The position numbers were made by a program, and so were the translations under genes. Under the pieces are notes generated by a model. That model worked only from the letters and a program-made list of their open reading frames with translations. It did not search any database and had not been told where the DNA came from. Below, piece after piece: positions 18,199 to 27,825 of a DNA stretch of 64,000 bases. The DNA comes from Christensenellaceae bacterium Phil1 (GTDB taxonomy: Bacteria; Bacillota; Clostridia; Christensenellales; CAG-138). The stretch is from contig MSGS01000047.1 in assembly GCA_001940855.1 (NCBI GenBank), forward strand, positions 62,001-126,000. The letters are read 5' to 3'. How positions within the stretch are numbered: position 1 is the stretch's first letter; every line of letters begins with the position of its first letter.

Positions 18199-19253
18199 TA
18201 TTGCTCCTTTCCCAACACTTGCCTTACGGCGGCTATAAGCTGCTCGTTTTGATCATGCAGGCGCACCGCTATCCTGTACCAACCCGAACCGAGACCGCGG
18301 TAATTATCGCAGTTCCTTATGGCTATCCCGTATTGTCTCAGCGCCGTGTGCAGATTGGGCTTGCCGTGGAGCAGCAGATAATTTGCAGCGGATGGGCAAA
18401 CCCAAAAGCCGAGCGTCTCCATTTGGCTTTTCAACCAACGCCGCTCCGCGGGGATCAGCTCCCTTGCCTTCATCAGAAAGCTCTCCTCCCGCAATGCCGC
18501 AACACCGGCGGCCTGTGCAAGCATGGATACATTCCATGGCTGCGTCGCCTTGGCCATTTTTTCAAGCAATTCGCCATCGGAGCACAGGCAGTACCCCAAG
18601 CGCACGCCTGCCATGCCGTAGCTTTTTGTAAAGGCTTTAAGTATAAATAATTCCGGATGCGCCTTCAAAAAGCCCTTCATGCTTACCCCGTTGTCGGATA
18701 GGTCAATAAAGCATTCATCCAAAAACAGGTGAACATTATGCCTATGGCAAAAGTCCAATATCCGTTCAAGCACATCGGGGCGAACGGTTCTTCCGGTAGG
18801 ATTATTCGGATTGCACAGGAACACCGCATCCGGCCTATGCTCCGCTAAGAATTTCAAGAAACCGTCATCCAAATCGAAATCATTGTCTTTATGCAATGCA
18901 TAACGATCCACCCTGCATCCCGTCCGTTCAAGGCCGAGAGCGTATTCCGCAAAGGTAGGCTCCACCTCCGCGGCAAGCCTTGCTCCGATGGCCTCGCTGT
19001 ATGCATATATAAGCTCCGCGGCCCCGTTTCCGCATAGTATGTATTCACGCGGCATATCTTCAAAGGCGGCGATAGCGCGCACCAGCTTCCTGCAATAGGG
19101 GTCGGGATAATGATGCACGTTTTGCAGCGCTTCGCTCATCGCACCCAAAACCCCTTGGGGAGTCCCTAAGGGATTGGTATTAGATGAATAGTCCAGCACC
19201 GTTTTTTCTTCGTAAATATCCCCGCCGTGAGGGTTGCTTGTCCTATAAAGCAT
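18198..19253 (-). CDS. cobD: Threonine-phosphate decarboxylase (CobD type)
   Basis: 351 residues. A PLP enzyme that decarboxylates L-threonine O-3-phosphate to (R)-1-amino-2-propanol phosphate, the linker attached to cobyric acid by CbiB. The aminotransferase class I/II features are [10 protein letters not shown] near the N-terminus, [19 protein letters not shown] and the PLP lysine segment [16 protein letters not shown], and NYLLLHG near the end. Its place between cbiB and cbiP supports CobD rather than histidinol-phosphate aminotransferase. No additional kinase-like domain is fused. Confidence 0.9.
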   Translation of the reverse strand: MLYRTSNPHGGDIYEEKTVLDYSSNTNPLGTPQGVLGAMSEALQNVHHYPDPYCRKLVRAIAAFEDMPREYILCGNGAAELIYAYSEAIGARLAAEVEPTFAEYALGLERTGCRVDRYALHKDNDFDLDDGFLKFLAEHRPDAVFLCNPNNPTGRTVRPDVLERILDFCHRHNVHLFLDECFIDLSDNGVSMKGFLKAHPELFILKAFTKSYGMAGVRLGYCLCSDGELLEKMAKATQPWNVSMLAQAAGVAALREESFLMKARELIPAERRWLKSQMETLGFWVCPSAANYLLLHGKPNLHTALRQYGIAIRNCDNYRGLGSGWYRIAVRLHDQNEQLIAAVRQVLGKEQ

Positions 19254-19264
19254 CCGTTCCTCCT

Positions 19265-20233
19265 TTAGAGCATAAGTATGCTAAGCAGCTTGACAACGAC
19301 GCTCAGCAGCAGCGCAAGCAGCGCGGTAACATACAGCAGGCGTACCGAGCGCGGTATATCCCCGTGTTCTATTTCCCGCTGCGCATCGCCGATATATTTC
19401 TTTTTATGCAGCACGCCGTGATACCACGCATCTCCTGCAAGCCGAACCCCCAAAAGCCCGGCGCAAACGGATTCGGTTTGGGCGGAATTGGGACTGGCGT
19501 GATTGAAGCGATCCCTGCGAAATATCCTCCAGCCGTTTTTAACGTCCAAACGAAGTATAGCGCCTGCCGCAAGCATAAGCAATGCGGAAATACGCGCGGG
19601 GATAAAATTCAAAACATCATCCGCCTTTGCGGGGATAAAGCCTATGTTTTTGTACGGCGGCTCAATGTAGCCCAGCATTGAATCCATGGTATTGACCGCC
19701 TTATAGAAAAAGCCGAGCGGCGCACCGCCTATCGCAAGAAATATGAGCGGCGCAACCGTGCCGTCGGATGTGTTTTCCGCAACCGTTTCCACCGCGGCGC
19801 GCGTCACTCCGGCGTCATCAAGCTCCGCTGTATCCCTGCCTACTATCATGGATACGGCGTATCGGGACTTTTCAATATCGCCGCTTTCCAGTGCGCGGTA
19901 GACCTTCATGCTTTCATCCCCAAGCGATTTTGTGGCAAGTATATGCCAGCTCATTATGCTTTCCGCGCCAAGCCGCAGCCATGGGCTTACGCGGTGGCAA
20001 AGCCAAAGCATAAGCGCGGGGAGCGAAAACGAAACCGAAACCACGATTAGCCACAGTAAAGCCCCGGCAATTTTTTCTCCCGTATCCGTTTTGGGGAACA
20101 GTCTGCGCAGCCCGTGTTCAAGCGCGGCTATAAGCTTCCCTATCCAAATAACGGGATGGGGGAAGCCGTGCGGATCCCCAACGGTCAAATCGATTGCAAA
20201 GCCTATTATCAATGCAGCCAAGGACCACTTCAT
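19265..20233 (-). CDS. cbiB: Adenosylcobinamide-phosphate synthase
   Basis: 322 residues, ATG overlapping the stop of the upstream fusion gene. Integral membrane enzyme joining the aminopropanol moiety to cobyric acid. Seen: GFAIDLTVGDPHGFPHPVIW at the N-terminus, several membrane helices (WLIVVSVSFSLPALMLWLC, ISALLMLAAGAILRL, VTALLALLLSVVVKLL), the conserved AVSMIVGRDT, VAENTSDGTVAPL and the NHASPNSAQTESV segment. Length and motif order are normal for CbiB/CobD(Pseudomonas). Confidence 0.93.
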   Translation of the reverse strand: MKWSLAALIIGFAIDLTVGDPHGFPHPVIWIGKLIAALEHGLRRLFPKTDTGEKIAGALLWLIVVSVSFSLPALMLWLCHRVSPWLRLGAESIMSWHILATKSLGDESMKVYRALESGDIEKSRYAVSMIVGRDTAELDDAGVTRAAVETVAENTSDGTVAPLIFLAIGGAPLGFFYKAVNTMDSMLGYIEPPYKNIGFIPAKADDVLNFIPARISALLMLAAGAILRLDVKNGWRIFRRDRFNHASPNSAQTESVCAGLLGVRLAGDAWYHGVLHKKKYIGDAQREIEHGDIPRSVRLLYVTALLALLLSVVVKLLSILML

Positions 20234-22218
20234 AATTGGCTGCCCCCTGCCTGCATTGTGAAAATATATATCGGATTTTGTCCGGTCATTAGATGATAAG
20301 CTCCGACCTTTTTATCGCGGGCGACCTGCATGGATATTACCTCCGTTTCGCTCCACGCAAACTCCTTCATGCACTCCGTCAGCTCAGCTACGGATTCAAG
20401 CGAAATAGCCGTTGCCACAATGCGTATGCGCGGATTTTTGTTGAGCAGGAGCGAAAGTATTTCCCGCATATTGCCGGCGCTTCCGCCTATAAACGCATGG
20501 GTGGGGGCAGGCAGGTCCATGCAGGCTTCGGGCGCGCAGCCGCAGATTACCGAAAGGTTTTCCGCAGAAAAGCTTTCCCTGTTAAGGTGCAGCAGCTTTA
20601 CCGCTTCGCTTTTTCGCTCAATGGCGTAAACCGTTCCATGCTTAGCCTGCATCGCCATCTCTATCGCCACGGAGCCCGTACCCGCTCCAACATCCCAGCA
20701 GACGGATTGCCCTGTAAGCCTAAGCTTTGAAAGGCATACCGCGCGTACCTCGCTCTTTGTCATGGGAATTACGCCGTCCGCGCCGGCGCCGCGCTTAAAC
20801 ATATCATCGCTCAGGCCGTGTGTAACAACGGCATCCGTTTGGTCGTTTTCAATCAAAGCAACGCTTAGCGCGTCGTAAGTGCCGTTTGCAAGCTGCTCCG
20901 CCGTGCCCTGTGTAATTTTTTCATCAGGGTAGCTTAAACGCTCCCCTATGCCGATCTGCACGCCGCCAAGGCCGGCAGCCGATAGGGAGCGGCAAAGCCC
21001 CCGCATGCCGTTTTCTCCGCCGACCAATGCAAATACACGACTGTGGGCGCGGACATCGGGCACTATATCGTGCCTACGTCCATGCGCGCTGGTGACAAAA
21101 ACATCTTCATATGATGTTTTCAATCGTGCGCACAGATATACCAACGAGCTGATACCGGGCAGCACATTCACTTCGCAGGAGTCAAGCAGCGGCAGCAGTT
21201 TTTTTGTGCCGCTGAAAAAACCAACATCGCCGGACATTACCACGGCAAAGCGCCGGTACTCGGCATGCGCAAATATAAAATCCGCAATGTCATTGGGCGC
21301 AATGGCGCTGTGTATTCGCTGTTCGGGCGAGGCAACAGCCTCCAGCATACGCTTTGCACCTATTAGGCAATCGGCCTGCTTAATGGATAGGAGAGCCTCC
21401 TTGGTCATTGTATTACGGCTTCCCGGGCCGATGCCTATAATATCCACGTGGGGCTTATGGGCGCAGCCGAACCGCGTACACAGCAGCTCTATGGCCTTGG
21501 AGTAAGAAACCCCGTCCTTCTGTGCGGGGCGGCCTATTACCACCATTCTTGCGTTCGCCTTCCTTGCCGCGGCAGCCTTTGCGTCAAAGCCGCCCTGCTT
21601 GCCGCCATCCTTTGTTATAAGCCAGGAGGCGGAAACGGCGCGGAGCATGGCAAGGTTCATTTCCTCCGAAAACGGCCCCTGCATGGCAATTATGTGGGCA
21701 GCCTTCAGGCCTGCTGTACGGCAGGCGTCAAGGGATGCTTCCATTGGCAGAACGCGGGCATATACGCGCTCCTCAAAACCCGTCAGCATGCTGAATTTAG
21801 CAAGCTCCTTGCTTCCGGTTGTAAGAAGAATGTTGCCCTCCGTGCCACACAAAAAATCTATTGCCGCATCCGTATCGGCAACATACACGGCGTCAGAGGG
21901 CAGTTCCGATGCTTCGCGCAAAAGGCGAAGGTATTCCGTATTCGTCGCATGGCAGGCGGTATAAATGCTATCCGTTATGGAGGCTGCATATGGGTGCGTG
22001 GCGTCTATCACCAAATCAAAGGCCGTATCGGATAGCATTTGCGTTATCTCCGCCACGGGGAGCCGCCTTGCGGAAACGGTCAGATTATCCGCAGCGGGGA
22101 GCAGCGTTTCGCCGTATTCGGTTGCGACGCAGGCCGTAACGTCAACTGGCTGGGAGTCCAAGAAAGCGACTATTTCCCGTCCCTCCGTCGTCCCTGCAAA
22201 AACGCATATCCTATACAT
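20230..22218 (-). CDS. cbiJ-cbiET: CbiJ-CbiE-CbiT trifunctional fusion
   Basis: 662 residues made of three enzymes. Residues 1-250 are CbiJ, cobalt-precorrin-6A reductase (VFAGTTEGREIVAFLD, DATHPYAASIT, ITKDGGKQGGFDAK). Residues about 257-460 are CbiE, cobalt-precorrin-7 C5-methyltransferase of the SAM-dependent tetrapyrrole family (DIIGIGPGSRNTMT, VMSGDVGFFSG, VLPGISSLVYL). Residues about 470-650 are CbiT, the C15-methyltransferase/decarboxylase (IPMTKSEVRAVCLSKL, CWDVGAGTGSVAIEMA, AFIGGSAGNMREIL). CbiET (CobL-type) fusions are known; the extra CbiJ in front gives successive steps on one chain. The gene overlaps both neighbours by a few bases, so it is firmly in the operon. Confidence 0.93.
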   Translation of the reverse strand: MYRICVFAGTTEGREIVAFLDSQPVDVTACVATEYGETLLPAADNLTVSARRLPVAEITQMLSDTAFDLVIDATHPYAASITDSIYTACHATNTEYLRLLREASELPSDAVYVADTDAAIDFLCGTEGNILLTTGSKELAKFSMLTGFEERVYARVLPMEASLDACRTAGLKAAHIIAMQGPFSEEMNLAMLRAVSASWLITKDGGKQGGFDAKAAAARKANARMVVIGRPAQKDGVSYSKAIELLCTRFGCAHKPHVDIIGIGPGSRNTMTKEALLSIKQADCLIGAKRMLEAVASPEQRIHSAIAPNDIADFIFAHAEYRRFAVVMSGDVGFFSGTKKLLPLLDSCEVNVLPGISSLVYLCARLKTSYEDVFVTSAHGRRHDIVPDVRAHSRVFALVGGENGMRGLCRSLSAAGLGGVQIGIGERLSYPDEKITQGTAEQLANGTYDALSVALIENDQTDAVVTHGLSDDMFKRGAGADGVIPMTKSEVRAVCLSKLRLTGQSVCWDVGAGTGSVAIEMAMQAKHGTVYAIERKSEAVKLLHLNRESFSAENLSVICGCAPEACMDLPAPTHAFIGGSAGNMREILSLLLNKNPRIRIVATAISLESVAELTECMKEFAWSETEVISMQVARDKKVGAYHLMTGQNPIYIFTMQAGGSQL

Positions 22219-22942
22219 CGTGATACCCTCTCGGCGTTACCATATTCTGTAAAATATTTTTCGTTGTCTCGTTGCCTATAAATACGGTGCAGAACATATC
22301 CACAGGCGCCGCTTTAAGCTCGCCAAGGGACATTAGGCACTTGCCCTCGCCGTCCCTGCCTATATTCCGGGCTACGCCGCAAATGCGGTTTTCGGGCAGA
22401 TGGCGCAGCAATATATCGCAGGCCCTGCGGAGATGGTCGGGTCTGCCGCGGCTTGAAGGATTGTAAAGCACAATGGACATATCCGCGTACGCGGCAGCCT
22501 CCAGCCGCTTTTCTATTTTAGCCCACTCCGTAAGGCGGTCGCTGAGCGATATTACGGCAAAATCGTGGGTAAGGGGCGCACCTAACAGCGCCGCCCCGCT
22601 GCAGGCGGCAGTAAGGCCGGGAATAACCTCAATTTCGGGAACGGAGCATTCCCCCCTAAGCTCATATATCAATGCCGCCATGCCGTATATCCCGCTGTCG
22701 CCGGAGCAGACCATTGCAACGTTTTTGCCCTGCCTGGCTATATCTATGGCCATTTGGCAGCGCTTCGTTTCCTGCGTCATGGGCGTGGTCAAAAACTCCT
22801 TGTCCGAATAACGCTCTTTTACCAGCTCCACATAGACATGATAGCCTATTATAACGTCGCATAACTGCAATGCGCGGTCGGCCTTGATTGTCATGTTTTC
22901 ATAATTGCCGGGGCCGATGCCCACAACCGTCAGTTTACCCAA
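22211..22942 (-). CDS. cbiH: Cobalt-precorrin-3 C17-methyltransferase
   Basis: 243 residues. SAM-dependent tetrapyrrole methylase that methylates C17 and drives ring contraction in the anaerobic route. Seen: LTVVGIGPGNYENMT at the N-terminus, DVIIGYHVYVELV, VCSGDSGIYGMAALIYEL, EVIPGLTAACSGAALLGAPL, FAVISLSDRLTEW and ADMSIVLYNPSSRGRP, all usual for CbiH/CobJ. No fused nitrite-reductase-like or CobZ-type domain. Overlaps cbiG by 8 nt. Confidence 0.94.
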   Translation of the reverse strand: MGKLTVVGIGPGNYENMTIKADRALQLCDVIIGYHVYVELVKERYSDKEFLTTPMTQETKRCQMAIDIARQGKNVAMVCSGDSGIYGMAALIYELRGECSVPEIEVIPGLTAACSGAALLGAPLTHDFAVISLSDRLTEWAKIEKRLEAAAYADMSIVLYNPSSRGRPDHLRRACDILLRHLPENRICGVARNIGRDGEGKCLMSLGELKAAPVDMFCTVFIGNETTKNILQNMVTPRGYHDV

Positions 22943-23954
22943 AGCACACCTCCGTTTTTTCCGCCGCTACTGCGACTGTTACGCCGTTTAAGGCGGTTTT
23001 TTTCACTATCAGCTTATCCGCCCCGATAAGCGCCGCCCGTTCGCATACATTATCCACGCCTGTCACGCTTTGAACAAATGCGGAGGGCGTGAACTCTCCC
23101 GAAACATCCGTAAGCTCCTTAGATGAATAGAACACGGGCTCAATTCCGATATCCTTGCAGTATTTCAGAAGCCCTTCCTCATCGGACTTCAAATCAATGG
23201 AGGCTATGCACTTAACGGCTTTTATGTCCAGTCCGTTCCGTGCCAATGCCGCGTTTACCGCATCGCGTATGGCGGAATCCGAAATTCCCCTTCTGCAGCC
23301 GATGCCTATATGCAATATCTTTGGAATTAACCGCAACGTTTGCTTAAAGGGCTGCTTTTTATTGTATGAAATGCATATCCCAACATCCCCGCTGTCGCCC
23401 GGTACAATGCCGTTTGGGAGGATAGTCGTTATGGCAAAATCACAGCACAGTGGAATATCCCGCTCCAAAATGGCGGAGGATACCGCTTTAACGCCGCGGA
23501 TATCGTCTATAACAAAGCCGTTCGCGGCAGCCCATGCATCCACGGAAAATCTGTTGTTTATGTCGGTTGCCGTTGTTATAACCGGAACGGCATTTAGCCC
23601 CGTGGCTATTTTTAATGCCATTTCGTTCGCGCCGCCTATATGCCCCGACAGCAATGGTATAACAAAGCGTCCAAGCTCATCTATGCATATCACCGCAGGA
23701 TCGGTTTGCTTATCCCGCACATGCGGTGCTATCTCCCTTACGGCTATTCCGCAGGAGCCTATGAATAGCATAGCGTCGGCCCGGGAGAAAAGCTCTCCGT
23801 AAAAGGTCCTTGACGGGCGGGGGATATTATCGAACCCATTTTCCGCAAAACGCTCCATTGTGTATGCCTTTATATCATGTTGCATAAATAGCTGCATTAC
23901 CGCGCGGGCGGTGCGGCAGCCACGGCGGCTGTAAGCAAACAGCGCTATGTTCAT
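22935..23954 (-). CDS. cbiG: Cobalt-precorrin-5A hydrolase
   Basis: 339 residues. Opens the delta-lactone of cobalt-precorrin-5A, releasing acetaldehyde. The N-terminal region has LFAYSRRGCRTARAVMQLF and LFIGSCGIAVREIAPHVRDK followed by DPAVICIDELGRFVIPLLSG and HIGGANEMALKIA; the C-terminal CbiG domain begins LHIGIGCRRGISDSAI and ends ALIGADKLIVKKTALNGVTV. Full length. Overlaps cbiF by 4 nt. Confidence 0.93.
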   Translation of the reverse strand: MNIALFAYSRRGCRTARAVMQLFMQHDIKAYTMERFAENGFDNIPRPSRTFYGELFSRADAMLFIGSCGIAVREIAPHVRDKQTDPAVICIDELGRFVIPLLSGHIGGANEMALKIATGLNAVPVITTATDINNRFSVDAWAAANGFVIDDIRGVKAVSSAILERDIPLCCDFAITTILPNGIVPGDSGDVGICISYNKKQPFKQTLRLIPKILHIGIGCRRGISDSAIRDAVNAALARNGLDIKAVKCIASIDLKSDEEGLLKYCKDIGIEPVFYSSKELTDVSGEFTPSAFVQSVTGVDNVCERAALIGADKLIVKKTALNGVTVAVAAEKTEVCFG

Positions 23955-24706
23955 TCCGTTGCCTCTCTGAATTCCGTTGTGAAGCCGGGGTGATACAGCA
24001 GGGAACGCAGATACTTATCTCCCATGCAGTTTCCTACAATTATGATGGAGGTTTTGGTAAGCCCGGTTGAGACTACCGTTTGATGCAGCGTTTCAACGGT
24101 GCAGCGGAATATGCGCTCCTCCGGCCAGGTGGCCTTGTATACTATTGCCACGGGCGTGTTTGCGGGATAGCCGCCCGATAGAAGGTCGGCTTGAAGCTGC
24201 TCCGTAAGCGATGTGCTTAGGAACAGCACCATTGTGGACTGATGGGCGGCAAGGGCGCGTATGGATTCCCGCCCGGGAACGGGAGTTCGGCCCGCTGTCC
24301 GCGTAATAATTACAGTTTGGCTAACGTCGGGCAGGGTGTATTCCGTTTTAAGGGAGGCTGCCGCGCCGCAGAAGGAGCTTACGCCGGGGCAAACATCGTA
24401 TTCTATACCAAGCTCCTGCAGCGCGTCGAACTGCTCCCGCACCGCGCCGTAAATGCTGCTGTCGCCCGTATGGAGGCGAACGGTTGTTTTTTCGTCTCTC
24501 TCAGCTTTTTTTATTACTTCTATAACCTGCTCCAGCGTCATTTGGGCGCTGTTGTGGATTTCGCAGCCCTCTTTTGTATAGCAGAGCAGGTCGGGATTGA
24601 CCAAAGACCCGGCGTATATAACCACGTCTGCCTCGCTCAAAAGGCGGGAGCCCCTTACCGTTATCAGGTCAACCGCTCCGCTGCCCGCGCCTACAAAATG
24701 CACCAT
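23951..24706 (-). CDS. cbiF: Cobalt-precorrin-4 C11-methyltransferase
   Basis: 251 residues. SAM-dependent methylase acting at C11. Family signatures: HFVGAGSGAVDLITVRG, DVVIYAGSLVNPDLL, VRLHTGDSSIYGAVREQ, YDVCPGVSSFCGAAASLK, ITRTAGRTPVPGRESI. The GAGSGAxDLITVRG start separates CbiF/CobM from the other tetrapyrrole methylases. Lies 5 bp after cbiD, overlaps cbiG by 4 nt. Confidence 0.95.
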   Translation of the reverse strand: MVHFVGAGSGAVDLITVRGSRLLSEADVVIYAGSLVNPDLLCYTKEGCEIHNSAQMTLEQVIEVIKKAERDEKTTVRLHTGDSSIYGAVREQFDALQELGIEYDVCPGVSSFCGAAASLKTEYTLPDVSQTVIITRTAGRTPVPGRESIRALAAHQSTMVLFLSTSLTEQLQADLLSGGYPANTPVAIVYKATWPEERIFRCTVETLHQTVVSTGLTKTSIIIVGNCMGDKYLRSLLYHPGFTTEFREATE

Positions 24707-24711
24707 ATGTT

Positions 24712-25842
24712 TTATTCCTCCCTAATCAGCTTCAATAGCGAACGGGCATTTTCCGTTTCGCCTAAAAGACCGTATTCCTTGGAAAAGAGTATAGCGCCCG
24801 TTTCCGTTTCGCCCGCAACCCTATTATCCATTATAAATGATATTCTGCCTGTAATGCTGCTTAGGGCTTGCGCGCAAAGCCCGAACTCGTTCAAAATGCG
24901 GACGGCGTCATCACAGGTAGCGCAGTTGAGCATCTCCGCGATCTGCGCGGCGGGAAGCCCCGCAGCGCCCGCATGAGCCGCCATTATGTCCATTCGGCAG
25001 TCGCCGTATTTTGAATGCGTGTTCAGCATGCCGCCCGCTATTTTTACAAGCTTTCCTATATGGCCTATAAGCAGCGCGCCCTTAAAGCCAAGCTCCTTGC
25101 ACGTATCAAGCGCATCCCCTATAAAATTGGAGGTTAGAACCGCTGACCGAGGGTCTATGCCCATGCCGTTTTGAATATACTCCGCACCGTAATTGCCCGG
25201 AGTGAGCAGAACGTATTCCGCGCCGTTGGCCTTCCGCTGCCTAAGCTCCACCCGTATTGTGTCAACAAGGGCCTGCTCGCTCATGGGCTCCACAATGCCG
25301 GTGGTACCCAATATGGAAATGCCGCCTACTATGCCTAACCGTGGATTGAACGTTTTTTTCGCAAGGCGTTCCCCGTCCGGCACGGATATAACAACGGAAA
25401 GCCCGCCGTGATAATCTGCCAAGCGGCATACCTCCTCAAGGTTTTCGCGTATCATCTGCCGCGGGACGGAGTTTATGGCGGCGGCGCCGATTGGCTGATC
25501 CAAGCCCCGCTTTGTCACGCGGCCCACGCCCTGCCCGCCTTCAATGGTTATCCCCGGCGTTTCCGTGCGGCTTACCTGCGCAAATATAAGGGAGCCTTTG
25601 GTTATATCGGGGTCGTCGCCGCTGTCCTTTTCAATGGCGCAGGATACCGCGCCGTCCTCCATGCTGATTTGCAGCACGTTAAGGTTAAGCGTAATACCCT
25701 TTGGCGTATCTATCTGTATCCGCTCCTTGCGCTTTCCGGTAAGGAGCATCCATGCCGCCGCCTTTGATGCAGCGGCGGCGCAGGAGCCTGTCGTATAGCC
25801 CAAGCGCAGCTTTTTCCCGTCCTTTACTATGTATTCTTCCAT
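24712..25842 (-). CDS. cbiD: Cobalt-precorrin-5B C1-methyltransferase
   Basis: 376 residues from the ATG at 25842 (MEEYIVKDGKKL), 5 nt past the cbiC stop; the open frame extends upstream but inside cbiC. Methylates C1 in the anaerobic pathway. The defining N-terminal motif LGYTTGSCAAAASKAA is present, then GRVTKRGLDQPIG, LSVVISVPDGE, GGISILGTTGIVEPMSEQAL and LLIGHIGKLVKIAGGMLNTHSK (parts). Length normal. Confidence 0.94.
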   Translation of the reverse strand: MEEYIVKDGKKLRLGYTTGSCAAAASKAAAWMLLTGKRKERIQIDTPKGITLNLNVLQISMEDGAVSCAIEKDSGDDPDITKGSLIFAQVSRTETPGITIEGGQGVGRVTKRGLDQPIGAAAINSVPRQMIRENLEEVCRLADYHGGLSVVISVPDGERLAKKTFNPRLGIVGGISILGTTGIVEPMSEQALVDTIRVELRQRKANGAEYVLLTPGNYGAEYIQNGMGIDPRSAVLTSNFIGDALDTCKELGFKGALLIGHIGKLVKIAGGMLNTHSKYGDCRMDIMAAHAGAAGLPAAQIAEMLNCATCDDAVRILNEFGLCAQALSSITGRISFIMDNRVAGETETGAILFSKEYGLLGETENARSLLKLIREE

Positions 25843-25847
25843 AAGTG

Positions 25848-26471
25848 TCACCGCATAATTTGATATAGCAGCGCGTTGCATATTGCCGCCGCAACATTGC
25901 TTCCGCCTTTGCGCCCCCTTGCAACTATATGGGGAACGTCTGAACCGATTATCAGCTCCTTGCTTTCCACCACGTTGACAAAGCCTACCGGAACGCCGAT
26001 TATCAGCGCGGGGGCAATGCCGCCTTTCTCAAGCATATCGTGCAGGGCGATAAGCGCCGTGGGGGCGTTGCCGATAGCAAATATACAGGGCTTCGGCAGC
26101 TTTGCCGCGCGCTCCATGGATACATATGCCCGCGTTATTCCGCGCTGCTTTGCCTCGCTTGCCACATCCGCGTCGGACATAAAGCAATGCACCGTGCCGC
26201 CAAGCTTTTCAAGTATGGTTTTGTTGATGCCGGATTTTGCCATCTGGGTATCGGTAACAATATCGCAGCCGCTTCGCAGGGCTTCAATGCCCTTTGCTGC
26301 TGCATTTTCGGAAAATACCAGATTATCCGCGTAGTCAAAATCGGCCGTCGTATGAATGGCTCTTTTTATCACAAACTCGTTTTGCGGGTCAAGCACCCTG
26401 TCGCCCAGCAGCTCCGTTATGATTTCAAAGCTGCGCTTTTCAATGTCCGTTGGCTTTATGTTAGTTATCAT
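25848..26471 (-). CDS. cbiC: Cobalt-precorrin-8 methylmutase
   Basis: 207 residues. Moves the methyl group from C11 to C12 to give cobyrinic acid. The catalytic His lies in IKRAIHTTADFDYADNLVF; also seen are CDIVTDTQMAKSGINK, CFMSDADVASEAKQRG, AIGNAPTALIAL and IGVPVGFVNVVESKE. Overlaps the 3' end of cbiA by 11 nt and is followed at once by cbiD. Confidence 0.95.
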   Translation of the reverse strand: MITNIKPTDIEKRSFEIITELLGDRVLDPQNEFVIKRAIHTTADFDYADNLVFSENAAAKGIEALRSGCDIVTDTQMAKSGINKTILEKLGGTVHCFMSDADVASEAKQRGITRAYVSMERAAKLPKPCIFAIGNAPTALIALHDMLEKGGIAPALIIGVPVGFVNVVESKELIIGSDVPHIVARGRKGGSNVAAAICNALLYQIMR

Positions 26472-27825
26472 TTTTGTGCTTCTCCTTTAGGCATGCATTG
26501 TAGAAGCTGACGGCAAAGTCAGGGTTCGAATAAAAATGGAAATGGGGATATCCGGCGTAAAGCGTTTCGGTTGCGTGAACGCATTTCCAGCTTTTGCCCG
26601 ATGCTTTTACGGCCGTGAATGAGCCGCCCGTGTTTTCGCTGTCCCAATGGTGAAACTCATGGCCGCGGATTTCCCCTCCGGCTGTGCAGAGCAGCGTATC
26701 ATGTCCGGCCTTGAGGCTGATGTATCCGAACCTTGTGAGCTTGCCCGTATCAAAGCTTTTTCCTGGAATAAAGCCCACCATGGGATAGCTTGCTATTGAT
26801 TCGGTAAGATACATGAAACCGCCGCATTCGGCAATACATGGTATGCCCCTTTCAAGAGCCGCCTTGACGGAGGCACGCATAGGTGCGTTTTCGCTTAGCC
26901 GCTGCGCATATAGCTCGGGATAGCCGCCGCCTAAATACATCCCCTGAATATCCTGCGGCAGTTCGCTGTTCGAAAGCGGGCTGAACGGAACCAATTCCAC
27001 ACCCATTTCCCTAAGCGCATCTAAGCTGTCCTCATAATAAAAGCAAAAAGCATTGTCGCGGGCAACGGCAATGCGAACCGTTTCCCGCTGTTTTGGCAGG
27101 TTGACCTCCTCGCAGTAAACCGGAGCGGCGCTTGCCGCCAAAGCCAACAGCCCGTCTATATCAATGGTCCGCTCCGCCTGCGAAGCCAGCATATTCAGCT
27201 TTTCATGCAGCCCCTGTACCTCCGCTGCGGTGATAAGCCCAAGATGTCGGCTTTCCAAAGAACATTCCCGCATTGTCGGCAAAAAGCCAAGCAGCTGCAC
27301 CCTTCCCGCAAAGCGCGCCTCAATTTCCTTTGCAAGTACGGAATAGGTAGACGCGGTGCATTGATTGAGTATAACGCCCTTTATAAGATTGTTCGGGCAA
27401 AAATCCAAAAAGCCTTGTATGACCGCCATAACGGATAGCGATGCGCCCTTTGCGGCAACTACAAGCACGGTGGGGCTTTCTGTGAATAATGAAACCTCAT
27501 ATGTGCTTGCGGCGGTCGTTGTTAAGCCCATGCCGTCATAGAAGCCCATCACGCCCTCTATAACGCTTATGTCCCTGCCTGCGCCGTTTTTTGCAAGCAG
27601 GTATTTAAGCGTATTTTCATCAAAGAAAAACAAATCAAGGTTGGTGCATTCGGCGCCGATGATGCGGCTGTGAAACATCGGGTCGATATAATCGGGGCCG
27701 CACTTAAATGCCCCAACATTCAGCTCACGGTTTACCAATGCCTGAAGTATGGCGCAGGCAACGGTTGTTTTGCCGCAGCCGCTGTTCGTCCCTGCAAGAA
27801 CGATTCTCGGTATCATGTATTCCAT
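26461..27825 (-). CDS. cbiA: Cobyrinate a,c-diamide synthase
   Basis: 454 residues from the ATG at 27825, which has GGAGG 7 nt upstream and overlaps the preceding ATPase gene by 13 nt. ATP- and glutamine-dependent amidation of the a and c carboxylates. The P-loop domain opens VLAGTNSGCGKTTVACAIL and KCGPDYIDPMFH; the amidotransferase half has YLGGGYPELYAQ, the Cys in PCIAECGGFMYL, and the His pair GHEFHHWDSEN and YPHFHFYSNP. Typical length. Confidence 0.95.
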   Translation of the reverse strand: MEYMIPRIVLAGTNSGCGKTTVACAILQALVNRELNVGAFKCGPDYIDPMFHSRIIGAECTNLDLFFFDENTLKYLLAKNGAGRDISVIEGVMGFYDGMGLTTTAASTYEVSLFTESPTVLVVAAKGASLSVMAVIQGFLDFCPNNLIKGVILNQCTASTYSVLAKEIEARFAGRVQLLGFLPTMRECSLESRHLGLITAAEVQGLHEKLNMLASQAERTIDIDGLLALAASAAPVYCEEVNLPKQRETVRIAVARDNAFCFYYEDSLDALREMGVELVPFSPLSNSELPQDIQGMYLGGGYPELYAQRLSENAPMRASVKAALERGIPCIAECGGFMYLTESIASYPMVGFIPGKSFDTGKLTRFGYISLKAGHDTLLCTAGGEIRGHEFHHWDSENTGGSFTAVKASGKSWKCVHATETLYAGYPHFHFYSNPDFAVSFYNACLKEKHKNDN

